From an uncultured Oscillospiraceae bacterium (GTDB lineage Bacteria > Bacillota > Clostridia > Oscillospirales > Oscillospiraceae): a stretch of 64,000 nt of DNA. Each line of letters starts with the position of its first letter. Positions within the stretch are counted from its first letter, which is position 1. The stretch is taken from the NCBI GenBank assembly GCA_934660965.1, contig CAKUIM010000001.1, positions 1 through 64,000 on the forward strand, given 5' to 3'. The notes under the pieces were generated by a model. That model ran no database searches, was not told where the DNA came from, and worked only from the letters and a program-made list of their open reading frames with translations. This document shows, one piece after another, positions 50,635-60,675 of this stretch. A program made the translations under genes and the position numbers.

Positions 50635-51753
50635 TTGTCCCAACCCCAACCCGACCGCTCCGCCCTGGTGCGGGTGACCGACGTCATCCCCGGCATTTTC
50701 TGCGATCTGAAATACGCCGGGCCGGACAATTTTACCGGCCGGGCCGTTTACGGCTTTGACGAGCCCTATCTGCGCCTGGGCACCGCCCTGCGCCTTGCCG
50801 ACGCCCAGGCAAGGCTGCTGCGGGAGGGGTACAGCCTGAAAATTTGGGACGCCTGGCGCCCCCTGTCCGCCCAGTTCCGCTTCTGGGCGCTGTGCCCCGA
50901 TGACGACTTCGTGGCAGACCCCACCCGGGGCGGCTGCTCCAACCACAACCGGGGCAGCGCCGTGGACGTGACGCTGGTCACCGCCGACGGCTGGGACGTG
51001 CCCATGCCCACCGCCTTTGACGACTTTTCCGCCCGGCCCGACCGGGACTACGGCAAATACCCGCCTGAGGCCGCCGCCAACGCCCGCCTTTTGGAGCGGG
51101 CCATGACCGCCGCCGGCTTCCGCCCCTATGAAAACGAGTGGTGGCACTACAACGACTGCGACAGCTACCCCGTGGCCGAGACCCGCGCCGCCGCCGGCCG
51201 GGAGGAGCTGTGGGACGCGGTGGGACGGGACGGGACTTCCCTGGGCTTCGACCTTATCCGTGGCCGGTCCATCCCGGCGGGGGTCTACCATCAGGTGGTG
51301 GAGATCTTCACCCTCACCGACCGGGGCAATGTCCTCGTCACCCGCCGCCACCCGGACAAGCCCTACGGCCTGCTCTGGGAGATCACCGGCGGCTCCGCCC
51401 TCAAGGGCGAGACCCCGCGGGACGCCGCCGCCCGGGAGCTGTGGGAGGAAACGGGCATTTCCCTGCCCCCGGAAAGCCTTGTCCCCCTCACCCGGCAGGT
51501 GTGGGAGGGGGTACCCGCCATCTACAACGTCTTTGCCGCCCGGGTGGCGGAGGGCGGCCTTGCCATCCGGCTTCAGGAGGGGGAGACGGTGGATTTCCGG
51601 CTGCTGCCCTGGCCGCAGCTTTGCGCCCTCGCCCGGTCGGAGGGCTTTTTCTCCCCGCCCTTCTGCCGGCGTTTCCCGGCCTACGAAGGGGCCGTGGCCG
51701 CCCTTCTGGCGGGGCAGGCCGCCCCGCGCCAAACAGGAAACGCCCCCGTATGA
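50635..51753 (+). CDS. Fusion of D-Ala-D-Ala dipeptidase (VanX type) and Nudix hydrolase
   Basis: 372 residues. Residues ~1-185 are a M15D dipeptidase: SNHNRGSAVDV carries zinc ligands His104 and Asp111, and ENEWWHY carries the general base Glu168 and His171. Residues ~195-360 are a complete Nudix domain starting with the ELWDAVGRDG and GRSIPAGVYHQVVEIF segments; the box GSALKGETPRDAAARELW then EETGI is intact. There is no frameshift between them. I chose the TTG at 50635 because AAAGGAG directly abuts the ATG at 50626. The dipeptidase half would free D-Ala or other D-dipeptides; the partner reaction is unknown. No vanR/S/H/A genes are near, so it is not evidence of glycopeptide resistance. 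Confidence 0.88.
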   Translation: MSQPQPDRSALVRVTDVIPGIFCDLKYAGPDNFTGRAVYGFDEPYLRLGTALRLADAQARLLREGYSLKIWDAWRPLSAQFRFWALCPDDDFVADPTRGGCSNHNRGSAVDVTLVTADGWDVPMPTAFDDFSARPDRDYGKYPPEAAANARLLERAMTAAGFRPYENEWWHYNDCDSYPVAETRAAAGREELWDAVGRDGTSLGFDLIRGRSIPAGVYHQVVEIFTLTDRGNVLVTRRHPDKPYGLLWEITGGSALKGETPRDAAARELWEETGISLPPESLVPLTRQVWEGVPAIYNVFAARVAEGGLAIRLQEGETVDFRLLPWPQLCALARSEGFFSPPFCRRFPAYEGAVAALLAGQAAPRQTGNAPV

Positions 51754-51773
51754 CCTGTCATACGGGGGTCTTT
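51743..51773 (+). terminator. Terminator of the VanX-Nudix gene
   Basis: An 11-bp stem CCCCCGTATGA/TCATACGGGGG, loop CCTG, then TCTTTTC. The gene's own TGA stop codon lies in the left arm. Confidence 0.88.
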
Positions 51774-51813
51774 TCGCGCGCCGGGCACCCGCCGCGCCGC
51801 TTCAGGGAGGTCT

Positions 51814-52074
51814 CTATCCGCGCTCCGGCGCCCCTTTGTATTTATTGCGCGTGGCGATGCCGCCGCGGATGTGCCGCTCCGCCTTGTTCTGCTCGAGCAC
51901 CGTCTTGACCTGCTCGTACAGGGCATGATTGACCGCCGGCAGGCGCTCGGACAGGTCCTTATGGACGGTGGATTTGGAAATCCCGAAGCGCTTGGCCGCC
52001 GCGCGCACCGTCGCCTTGTTCTCGATGAGGTAGATCGCCATGTCGCAGGCGCGCGCCTCAATGTTGGTTTTCAA
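51814..52074 (-). CDS. spoIIID: Sporulation transcriptional regulator SpoIIID
   Basis: 86 residues, mother-cell DNA-binding regulator that follows sigma-E. KATVRAAAKRFGISKSTVHKDLSERLPAVN is the helix-turn-helix of SpoIIID, and the basic tail (HIRGGIATRNKYKG) matches the family. I place the start at the TTG at 52074 (MKTNIEAR), which aligns with Bacillus SpoIIID (MHDYIKER) and has GGGAG 8 nt upstream; an ATG at 52113 would give a longer form. No sigma-A promoter is seen upstream, as expected for a gene under sigma-E, though I could not find a clear sigma-E site either. Confidence 0.93.
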   Translation of the reverse strand: MKTNIEARACDMAIYLIENKATVRAAAKRFGISKSTVHKDLSERLPAVNHALYEQVKTVLEQNKAERHIRGGIATRNKYKGAPERG

Positions 52075-52332
52075 AAGCAACACTCCCAACCCTTCATACA
52101 ACACATTCATATGCGCGCCGCCCCCCGGGTAGTACGGGAAACCACCCCGGTGCATTTCAAGGCGGAAAGCCATACATTTCGCGCCGGGGAAACGCCGGAT
52201 AACGCAGGATGCGGTATGATAGCATTGTTTATGAATGGCTTCTCGCCCAGCGAAAAACGCACCTGCCGGGGATACGGCCCGGGCGCGCGCTTTGCCTCGG
52301 CGGAAAACAGCAGTTCAAGGGGAGGAAGCAAA
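52075..52332. other. Divergent region between spoIIID and the surface-protein gene
   Basis: 258 bp without a gene. TATGAT at 52215-52220 is the only -10-like match for the plus gene, with no -35 at the right distance. Small palindromes (CGGCCCGGGCG type) are seen. I cannot place either promoter with confidence. Confidence 0.4.
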
Positions 52333-55300
52333 ATGAGAAAACGCATTATCAGCCTTCTGCTCGCGCTGTGCATGCTCGCGTCCGTGCTGCCGATGAACGT
52401 ACTGGCGGCCCAGGCCGACGCCAAGCGGGAGAGCGCATCGGTGACCAATCCCTTCACCGATGTGAAATCCACCGATTGGTTCTACAGCGCGGTGCTCTAC
52501 GCCGTGGCCAACGGCTTCTTCAACGGCACCAGCAAGACGGCCTTCACCCCGGACGGAACCATGACCCGGGGCATGTTCGTCACGGTGCTGGGCCGCATGG
52601 CGGGCGTCAAGCCGGAAAGCTACGGCGGCGATCCCGACTTTACCGACGTGTCCGCCGACGCCTACTACGCCCCCTATGTGAAGTGGGCCGCCAAATACGG
52701 CATCGCCTCCGGCACCGGGGACGGGAAATTCTCCCCCGAGGACTTTGTCACCCGGGAGCAGATGGCCGTGTTCTTCGTGCGTTACTTTGAGGCCATGGGT
52801 GTCAGCTACGCCACCGGCGCCAACATCCAGACCGCCCCCGCCGACCTTGAAAGGGTGTCCTTCTACGCCCAAGACGCCGTGATGAAGCTCTGGCGTGAAG
52901 GGCTGCTGGGCGGCGATGGCAAGAACTTCGACCCCGAGGGCAATGCCTCCCGCTGCCAGGCCGCGGCGCTGTGCATGCGCACCGACAAGGCGGTGGACAC
53001 CTGGTACAGCGAGCCCGGCGTCCCCTCCGACCGGGTGCGGGTAGACCCCGCCGAGGACCTGGAGCCCTCCGAGACCCCCTCCTCCGGCTCTGCCGATATC
53101 CCCGCAACCGCCCCTGTCAACCCCAATGTATACTATAAGGTAACGGCGGCGCTGGGCACCGGCATGGACGCCGCGGGCGTCACCCTGCCGGAGGCCAAGC
53201 TCTACCCCATGGGCACCAAGCTCTCCGCCATCCCCACCCCCTATCAGCAGGGCCGGGTGTTCCTGGGCTGGTACTATGACGAGGCCATGACCGACCCCGC
53301 CCTCTCCAAGGACACCGTGGTACGCAACGTCACCCTCTACGCCAAGATGGGCGACGTCACCCCCGTGCCCCAGCAGGAGACGCCCAACTACGTCACCGTT
53401 GAGGTAAAGTCCGGCGCCGTGGCGGGCTACTCCTTCCGCATCACCGGCTACGCAGAGGGCTGCATCTCCTCCTTCATCAACGTCACCGCCGGCAACGAGG
53501 CCATGAGCTACTCCGTCTCCGGCGGCACTGTCACCGCCGCCTTCGCCCCCGGCCAGACCTACCGGGTGGAGCTCGCGGAGGACTCCCCTGCCGTCTTTTA
53601 TGTAAATAGCAGTGAGCAGCCCGCCAGCGTCCGGATACTCAACATCATCACCGAAAAGCAGCCGGTTGACAACCTGAAGCTGGATGGCGGGGTGAAGTAC
53701 ATCCCCAAGGCTGACGTGACCGACCCGTCCGCTGACCTGGACGGCTTGTTCACCGTCTCCCTCACCAAGGACGCCGCCGGCGAGACCTCCATCCAGCAGG
53801 TGGAGCGCACCGGTGTCTTTACTTACTCCGGCCCCGCCCTCTCCGTGGGCGACCTGGTGGCCATCTACACCGGTGAGCGCCCCGACCGGCGGAGCCTTGC
53901 CACCCTGGGCACGGACGGCGACGGCGCTATCGCCTATGTGGAAATCACCGCTGCCGACGGCAGCAGCTACGGCTACAAGACCGCCGACAGTCAGGACGTC
54001 CTCTTCACTCCTGACGTTCTGCCCATCCCCGCCGACGCGGACACCGACGGGGACAGCACCAACCACTCCATCACCGTGTCCCGTGAGGTGCTGGACTTCT
54101 CCGGCGACGAGTATGCCGCCATGGGCCTTGACTCCCTGACCACCGCAGATGCGGGCGACTACCTGGCCTTCTACACCGGCAGCTTCGGCGCCGCCTCCGC
54201 CAGCGCCGGCTACGGCAAGATCGTCAGCGTCACCGGAAGCGCAGACGGCGAGAGCTGCACCATCGTCTATGAGGACACCACGAAGGACCAGGTCATGGCG
54301 GCCATGGACCTCTACAGCACCCAGAACGAGGAAATCACCCTCACCGACGAGGAGCGCAAGGCCATTGAGGACGACCTGGTCCGTCAGGCCCAGGAGAGCG
54401 GCTTTGTGAATGAGGCCGCCCGGTACCTCACCGCCCTGGCCCTGGAGACCGACGGCTTCCAGACCTTGCGCAATGACCTGGGCATGGAGCCGGTGTCCTT
54501 CTCCGCTGCCTATGCCGACGGCACGCCGGTGAGCGGCAGCTCCACCGCCCGGTACGACTCTGCCAAGATCACCGACAAGACCGTCTCGGCCACCGTGGCC
54601 GCGGGCAAGGTGCTCCAGCACTTTGAGGGCAGCTACGGCATCCGGGTGGAGCTGTCCATCAGCTTCACCGTGGCCGTGGGCAGCCGGGTGGAGATCAAGG
54701 TCCAGGCCGTGTTTGAGCAGGAGGTGCTCCTCACCCTCAACACCAGCGGCGGCGCCATCTGGAAGTGGGCCTGGATCTTCCCCTACATCTATGATTACCG
54801 CCTCAACGCCAACATCGACCTGGGTACCTACACCGGCATCGGCATCACCGCCCTGGCCTCCACCAAGGGCGAGGACGACGACGATTTCAGCTGGGATGAC
54901 ATCACCGGTGACGGCGCTGCCGGCAAGCTTGTAAATATCGGCAAGCAGATTACCGAGCTCATGGAGCAGAAGGAGCGCTTCCTGGGCGAGAAGATGGTGG
55001 ATGAGAACGGCGAAGAGGTCCAGTGGGCCGGCACCAACGGCGGCGGCCTTGCCGACAAGTACTCCGCCATGATGGAGAACGCCGAGGAGAGCTGGGTGGA
55101 GATTTTCCGCCAGGAAATCTTCTCCCAGGAGGGCAACGTGGATCCGCTGCACATCCTGTGCTACGGCGTGAACGCCGACTTCGTGGTCAGCGCCAACCTG
55201 TACATCACCCTGGGCCTGACCTTCTCCTACAGCGTGGCCAAGCGCTACAACTTCTCACTCCAGCTCTTCCACAAGTCCTGCACCAACGAGACCATCGACC

Positions 55301-58300
55301 TGGAAGAGTCCAACTACAACTTCGACTTCTACGTCATGGGCACCATGGGCATCCGGGCCGGCGTAGAGTTTGAGATCGCCGTGGGCCTGTTCTCCCTGAA
55401 GCTCGACTCCATCGGCATCTGCGCCGAGGCGGGGGCCTACGCCCAGATGTGGGGCTACTTCTATTTCCACAAGAGCTGGTCCCAGAGCGGCGGGACGGAT
55501 TCCAACTGCGCCGGCGCACTGCTGGTGGAGGTGGGGCTGTACCTGTCCGTGTCCTTCAAGGCCCAGCTGTTCTCCTGCGAGAAGCTGACCTATCAGCCCA
55601 CTCTCTACGACAACCAGTGGCCGCTGCTCACCGTGGGCGCGGCGGAGAATATCTACGACTTCGCCTATGAGCGCGACGATGACGACCTTGTCAGCTATGA
55701 GCTCCAGGGCGTGCGCTCCGTCACCCTGCCCACCGCCGTGTTCGAGATGAACTATATGGACATGAAGTCCGGCGAGCAGTTCGGCAGCGACGCGGACGAC
55801 CCCAACGAGAACCCCGCGGCCAACTTCGACGACGATACGGAAAGCCGCTTCACCATCACCCTGAGCAACCCCAAGTTCCGCTACGACGCCGCCGCCAACA
55901 CCGTGAGCGTGGAGCCGGGCACCACCTCGGTGGCCGAGGACTGCGAGATGACCATCACCTGGAAGAACGGCTCCCTGGCCTTCACCTCCCGGCCCATCCA
56001 GCGGGTCATCTCCATCCAGTGGACCGACCCGGCCAACCTGCGCTTCATCGCCTTTGACTCCCAGGGCGGCAGCCGGGTGAAGATGCTGGCCTTTGCCGCC
56101 GGCACCGCCCTGACCCTGCCCCAGGCCCCGGAGAAGGCGGGCTACTCCTTCGCCGGCTGGTACACCAACGCCGCCTGCACCACCCCCTTCACCCTGCCCG
56201 CCGCCATGCCCGACTACCCCGACAGCGGCAAGGGCAAGGGCATCACGGTCTACGCCAAGTGGACCCCCCGGAACGACACCAAGTACACCGCCCAGCACTA
56301 CCTCCAGAACCTGGACGGCACCTATACCCTGGCCGACACCGTGGTTTACAGCAACGGCCTCACCGAGGGCCTGACCAACGCCAAGGCCAACAGCTATGAG
56401 CACTACACCCTCCGGCCCTTCAACCAGCAGCGGGTGGCCCCCAACGGCTCCACCGTGGTGAAGATTTACTATACCCGCATCAATTACAGCATCTCCTTCA
56501 CCTACGGCGACCTTGCCGACGGCAACGCCCCCCTGGTCTACCGCGGCAAGTACGGCCAGGTGCTCTATGTGCCCGCGCTGACCCTGGGCGGCTATGACTT
56601 CCTGGGCTACGCCGGTCTTACCGGCGACACCATTACCGTCACCGGCAGCGCCTCCTACAGCGCCGTCTGGAGTGCCCGGGACGACACCCCCTACCGGGTG
56701 GAGCACTATATCCAGCGCAGCGACGGCGAGGGCTATATCCTGCCCTCCGGCGACGGCAGCATCGAGAGCTTCACCGGCACCACCGGCAGCCTCATCACCA
56801 TCAACGACAAAGTGCGCGCCTCCGAGGGGCTGACCTACCGCTACGCCACCGTGGGCGGGCAGCAGGTCACCGCCCCCGTCATCGGCGCCGACGGCAAGAC
56901 GATCGTCAAGCTCTACTACGACCGCAGCTCCTGCACCCTGACCTTCAACTCCATGGGCGGCAGCGCGGCAAGCTCCATCACCAAGCGCTTCGGGGCCAAG
57001 CTCACCCTGCCCACCCCCAATAAGACAGGCTACACCTTCGACGGCTGGTACACCGACGAGACCTGCACCACCCCCTTCGCCGGTGCCACCATGCCCGCCG
57101 AAAGCCTCACCCTCTACGCCAAGTGGGCCCCCCGGGAGGACACCCCCTACAAGGTGGAGCACTACCTCCAGAACGCCGATGACGACGGCTATACCCTCAC
57201 GGACACCGATGAGCTCACCGGAAAGACCGCCGCCACTGTCACCGCCTCTGCCGGAAGCTTCGACCACTTCACCCTCAACGAGAGCGCGCAGGGCACCGTG
57301 AAGGAAGGGGCCATCACCCCCGACGGCAAGCTGGTGCTGCGCCTGTACTACGACCGCGAGACCTTCGCCCTCACCTTTATGGACGGCGAGACCGAGCTGG
57401 AGAGCCGTCAGGTGCGCCACGGCGCGGCCATCACCGCCCCCACCCCGGAGAAGGCGGGCTATGACCTCGGCTGGACCCCCGCGGTGCCCGATGTGATGCC
57501 CGCCGCGGACAGCACCTATACCACCGTCTGGACCGCCCGGGGCGACACCCCCTACAAGGTGGAGCACTACCTCCAGAACGCCGACGACGGCAGCTACACC
57601 CTCGCCGATACCGACAGCCTCACCGGCAAGACGGACGACTCTGTCACCGCCGCGGCCAAGACCGCCTATGCGCACTATGCCGTGAACCCCGACGCCGCCG
57701 GTGCTGTGCCCACGGGCACCATCCGGGCCGACGGCTCGCTGGTGCTGCGCCTCTACTACGACCTGGAGACCGTCACCATCAGCTTTGACCCCAACGGCGG
57801 CACCCTGCCCGTCTCCCTTTCCGGCGGCACCAAGGACTTCCGCTACGGCCAGGCCTTCTCTGCCGACGCCGCCGAGCAAGCGGACTACGGCTTTGCCGGC
57901 TGGTACAACGGCGAGACTGCTTTTGCCGCAGGCACGGCGGTCACCGAGGCCCTCACCCTCACCGCCCACTGGACGGCGGGCGAGGTGAGCTACACCGTGG
58001 AGCACTACGTGATGAACCCCGACGGCAGCTATGCCGCAGCCATCACCGACCCCCGCAGCGGCCTTGTGGACAGCACCCTGACACTTGCCGAGCTGAAAAA
58101 TGCCGGCTATGAGGTAGAGGGGGGCATTGCCTACCACCATGCAGTGGTGGCAGGCGAGACGGCCGAGACCGTCTCGATCACCGGCGGCATGACGGTGAAG
58201 CTCTACTACGACCGCATCGCCCACAATCTCTCCTGGGACTTCGCAGACGGCGAATATACCGGCAGCTACACCAGCGGCAGCGTCCTCTACGGCGCGCCCA

Positions 58301-60579
58301 TCACCGCCCCCGTCCCCACCCTCCTGGGCTACATTCTCTCCGGGTGGGACAGCACCGTTCCCGCCGCCATGCCCGCCGGGGATCTCTCCTTCACCGCCCA
58401 GTGGAAGCCGGGCGAGTACACCATCACCTTCAACACCGCCGGCGGCGCGGCCCTGGCCCCCATCACCCTGAAGTATCTCGAGGCCGTCCCCGACGGCATC
58501 GTGGCCGCCCGGGAGGGCTGCACCTTCCTGGGCTGGGAGCCGGAGCTGCCCGAGGTGATGCCCGCCGAGAACCTGACCGTCACCGCCCTGTGGGAGGTCC
58601 GGCAGTTCACCATGACCTTTGTCAGCGACGGCGGCCTCACCTTTGACCCCATCACTCAGGACTACGGCACCGCCGTCACCGCCCCCGCTGTCCCCACCCG
58701 GCCGGGCTACGACTTCATGGGCTGGTATCTGGGCGATGCACCCTACACCTTCACCACCATGCCGGCGGAGAGCCTGACCCTCACCGCCAGGTGGCAGGCC
58801 CAGGCCTTCACCATCAGCTTTGACTCCATGGGCGGCAGCGATGTGGCGGCCATCAGCGCCCCCTACGGCGCGGCCATCACCGCGCCCGACGCGCCCACCT
58901 GGCCGGGCCACACCTTCACCGGCTGGTACCTGGGGGATGAGGTCTACACCTTCACCACCATGCCGGCGGAGAACCTGACCCTCACCGCCCACTGGACCCT
59001 TGCGGAGTTCACCATCGTCTACAGCGATGCCGGCACCTCCTACACCCTGCCTGACGGCGCCCCCACCTCCTTCACGGCGGAGACCGAGACCTTCGACCTG
59101 CCTGTCCTCACCCTGAGCAAAACCAAGCAGATCTTCGGCGGCTGGTACACCAGCAGCAACTTTGCCGCGGCCAGCAAGGTCACGTCCATCGAGCAGGGCA
59201 CCATCCCCGCCGACGGCTCCACGCTGACCCTCTACGCCAAGTGGACCATCCCCTCCGTCACCATCGAGACCGCCGAGGATCTGGTGGCCTTCCAGCAGGC
59301 CTTCAACCGGAAGGAGCTCGCCCAGAACACCATCGTCTATATCACGGCGGGGGCCACCCTGGACCTGCCCGCCAACTGGCAGCCCATCGGCGTCTCCGGC
59401 TATAACTACCAGGGCCGGTTCCACGCCACGGTAAGCGATTTTGTCACCATCAACATCAACGGAAACGAGCCCCTGTTCTACAACATCGGCAGCAGCGCAG
59501 TGGTGGAGCGCCTGAACCTGTTCCTTCGCACGCAGGTAATTCTGGGCAAGGGCGACTACTACGGCGTGCTGGCCCGGAAGAACTACGGCGAGGTTTTCCA
59601 GTGCAAGGTGCTGGGCAACCCCGACTCTGACGACTACGACATCATCAGCCCCGTGGACGGCACCACCACGGTGGGCGGCCTTGTGGGCATCAACTACGGC
59701 CACCTGGACATGGTCGGCGCCGGCTGGTACGAAGGCTACAAGGAGAAGGACGCCTATGGCCATGATGCCCACTATAAGCTGACCATCCGCAACTATGCCA
59801 CAAAGGGCGTCACCGGCGGCATCGCCGGCAGCAACGATATCTACTCTTCGAACTGGGGCAGCTCTATCGACCTCATCAACCAGGGTTATATCTGCGTCGA
59901 CCTGGACGTGCAGAACGCCAGCGCCGCCGGCGGCGTTGTCGGTCTCAACGTAAGCAACCCGAGCAAGAACCTCATATGCATCGTCTACGGCTACCACGCC
60001 ACCGTGTTCGTGAGCATCACCGACGGCACGGACAGCGAGTATATCGGCGGCGCGGTAGGCAAGTGCTACGGCTCCATCAACAACACGTGGAGCACCGGCT
60101 ACGATACCCTGACCATCCTGGGCCACATCAACACCAAGGCCAACTATGTCGGCGGCATCGCCGGCTGGGCGGGCAACAATGGCAGCTTCATCGGCAGCGT
60201 GCGTTTCGGCGCCCGCGACAACGCCAATCTCTATCAGGAGGACATTGAGTGCCTCTACATCAAGGGCAAGCAGTATGTGGGCGGCCTCTTCGGCTGCACC
60301 TCTCCGTCCTTCGCCGCCACATTCAAGAGTCTTGCCATCTACCCCTATACCGAGCTCAACGTCCAGGGCGAGAGCTATGTGGGCGGCTTTGTGGGGCAGC
60401 GCGGCAAGGGCGATTTCGACTGCGATGTGTACAATGATGCCGATCATCTCTACAAACTCACCGGCGCAGCCGACTCCACCCACAGCGTCTTCGGCGACTC
60501 CGCAGAGACCGACTCCGGCTTCTGGTGGCAGCGGGCCAAGCACTTCTATATCAACGGCACCGCCCTCAACGCAGATTAA
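52333..60579 (+). CDS. Giant SLH-domain surface protein with InlB and MucBP-like repeats
   Basis: 2748 residues. A signal peptide (1-26) is followed by three SLH domains (about 38-235; NPFTDVKSTDWFYSAV, FTDVSADAYYAPYVKWA, then a third), which bind wall polymers. One InlB-type (Listeria-Bacteroides) repeat comes at about 266-335, a long unique region with many acidic and hydrophobic stretches at 340-1235, then about ten more InlB-type repeats (pattern FAGWYT...TTPF...LTLYAKW) mixed with five MucBP-like units (TPYKVEHYLQNADD type) at about 1236-2306, and a C-terminal region with seven GG-[LIFA]-[VAF]-G GLUG-type motifs (2440-2730). There is no LPxTG. The ATG follows GGGGAGGAAGC. It likely acts as an adhesin or surface scaffold. 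Confidence 0.9.
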   Translation: MRKRIISLLLALCMLASVLPMNVLAAQADAKRESASVTNPFTDVKSTDWFYSAVLYAVANGFFNGTSKTAFTPDGTMTRGMFVTVLGRMAGVKPESYGGDPDFTDVSADAYYAPYVKWAAKYGIASGTGDGKFSPEDFVTREQMAVFFVRYFEAMGVSYATGANIQTAPADLERVSFYAQDAVMKLWREGLLGGDGKNFDPEGNASRCQAAALCMRTDKAVDTWYSEPGVPSDRVRVDPAEDLEPSETPSSGSADIPATAPVNPNVYYKVTAALGTGMDAAGVTLPEAKLYPMGTKLSAIPTPYQQGRVFLGWYYDEAMTDPALSKDTVVRNVTLYAKMGDVTPVPQQETPNYVTVEVKSGAVAGYSFRITGYAEGCISSFINVTAGNEAMSYSVSGGTVTAAFAPGQTYRVELAEDSPAVFYVNSSEQPASVRILNIITEKQPVDNLKLDGGVKYIPKADVTDPSADLDGLFTVSLTKDAAGETSIQQVERTGVFTYSGPALSVGDLVAIYTGERPDRRSLATLGTDGDGAIAYVEITAADGSSYGYKTADSQDVLFTPDVLPIPADADTDGDSTNHSITVSREVLDFSGDEYAAMGLDSLTTADAGDYLAFYTGSFGAASASAGYGKIVSVTGSADGESCTIVYEDTTKDQVMAAMDLYSTQNEEITLTDEERKAIEDDLVRQAQESGFVNEAARYLTALALETDGFQTLRNDLGMEPVSFSAAYADGTPVSGSSTARYDSAKITDKTVSATVAAGKVLQHFEGSYGIRVELSISFTVAVGSRVEIKVQAVFEQEVLLTLNTSGGAIWKWAWIFPYIYDYRLNANIDLGTYTGIGITALASTKGEDDDDFSWDDITGDGAAGKLVNIGKQITELMEQKERFLGEKMVDENGEEVQWAGTNGGGLADKYSAMMENAEESWVEIFRQEIFSQEGNVDPLHILCYGVNADFVVSANLYITLGLTFSYSVAKRYNFSLQLFHKSCTNETIDLEESNYNFDFYVMGTMGIRAGVEFEIAVGLFSLKLDSIGICAEAGAYAQMWGYFYFHKSWSQSGGTDSNCAGALLVEVGLYLSVSFKAQLFSCEKLTYQPTLYDNQWPLLTVGAAENIYDFAYERDDDDLVSYELQGVRSVTLPTAVFEMNYMDMKSGEQFGSDADDPNENPAANFDDDTESRFTITLSNPKFRYDAAANTVSVEPGTTSVAEDCEMTITWKNGSLAFTSRPIQRVISIQWTDPANLRFIAFDSQGGSRVKMLAFAAGTALTLPQAPEKAGYSFAGWYTNAACTTPFTLPAAMPDYPDSGKGKGITVYAKWTPRNDTKYTAQHYLQNLDGTYTLADTVVYSNGLTEGLTNAKANSYEHYTLRPFNQQRVAPNGSTVVKIYYTRINYSISFTYGDLADGNAPLVYRGKYGQVLYVPALTLGGYDFLGYAGLTGDTITVTGSASYSAVWSARDDTPYRVEHYIQRSDGEGYILPSGDGSIESFTGTTGSLITINDKVRASEGLTYRYATVGGQQVTAPVIGADGKTIVKLYYDRSSCTLTFNSMGGSAASSITKRFGAKLTLPTPNKTGYTFDGWYTDETCTTPFAGATMPAESLTLYAKWAPREDTPYKVEHYLQNADDDGYTLTDTDELTGKTAATVTASAGSFDHFTLNESAQGTVKEGAITPDGKLVLRLYYDRETFALTFMDGETELESRQVRHGAAITAPTPEKAGYDLGWTPAVPDVMPAADSTYTTVWTARGDTPYKVEHYLQNADDGSYTLADTDSLTGKTDDSVTAAAKTAYAHYAVNPDAAGAVPTGTIRADGSLVLRLYYDLETVTISFDPNGGTLPVSLSGGTKDFRYGQAFSADAAEQADYGFAGWYNGETAFAAGTAVTEALTLTAHWTAGEVSYTVEHYVMNPDGSYAAAITDPRSGLVDSTLTLAELKNAGYEVEGGIAYHHAVVAGETAETVSITGGMTVKLYYDRIAHNLSWDFADGEYTGSYTSGSVLYGAPITAPVPTLLGYILSGWDSTVPAAMPAGDLSFTAQWKPGEYTITFNTAGGAALAPITLKYLEAVPDGIVAAREGCTFLGWEPELPEVMPAENLTVTALWEVRQFTMTFVSDGGLTFDPITQDYGTAVTAPAVPTRPGYDFMGWYLGDAPYTFTTMPAESLTLTARWQAQAFTISFDSMGGSDVAAISAPYGAAITAPDAPTWPGHTFTGWYLGDEVYTFTTMPAENLTLTAHWTLAEFTIVYSDAGTSYTLPDGAPTSFTAETETFDLPVLTLSKTKQIFGGWYTSSNFAAASKVTSIEQGTIPADGSTLTLYAKWTIPSVTIETAEDLVAFQQAFNRKELAQNTIVYITAGATLDLPANWQPIGVSGYNYQGRFHATVSDFVTININGNEPLFYNIGSSAVVERLNLFLRTQVILGKGDYYGVLARKNYGEVFQCKVLGNPDSDDYDIISPVDGTTTVGGLVGINYGHLDMVGAGWYEGYKEKDAYGHDAHYKLTIRNYATKGVTGGIAGSNDIYSSNWGSSIDLINQGYICVDLDVQNASAAGGVVGLNVSNPSKNLICIVYGYHATVFVSITDGTDSEYIGGAVGKCYGSINNTWSTGYDTLTILGHINTKANYVGGIAGWAGNNGSFIGSVRFGARDNANLYQEDIECLYIKGKQYVGGLFGCTSPSFAATFKSLAIYPYTELNVQGESYVGGFVGQRGKGDFDCDVYNDADHLYKLTGAADSTHSVFGDSAETDSGFWWQRAKHFYINGTALNAD

Positions 60580-60618
60580 TAAGGGCGCCGCCAGCGGCTG
60601 ATCCCCCGCGCAAAGGAC

Positions 60619-60656
60619 AAAAACAAGCCTCCACCCGCCTGGCGGGTGGAGGCTTG
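60619..60656 (-). terminator. Terminator of the NfeD-SPFH operon
   Basis: A 14-bp stem CAAGCCTCCACCCG/CGGGTGGAGGCTTG; on the minus strand TTTTTGTCC follows. On plus no T-run follows, so the surface-protein gene has no clear terminator of its own. Confidence 0.88.
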
Positions 60657-60675
60657 CTGCCTGCTCAATCAAATT

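Noticed and set aside
50635..51753. Vancomycin resistance gene
   Set aside because: Only the VanX-like domain is present. There is no VanH, VanA ligase or VanRS nearby, and stand-alone VanX-type dipeptidases are common in non-resistant bacteria.
51871..52332. Extension of the surface-protein frame far upstream, into spoIIID
   Set aside because: The signal peptide (MRKRIISLLLALCML) and a GGAGGAAGC ribosome binding site fix the start at 52333.
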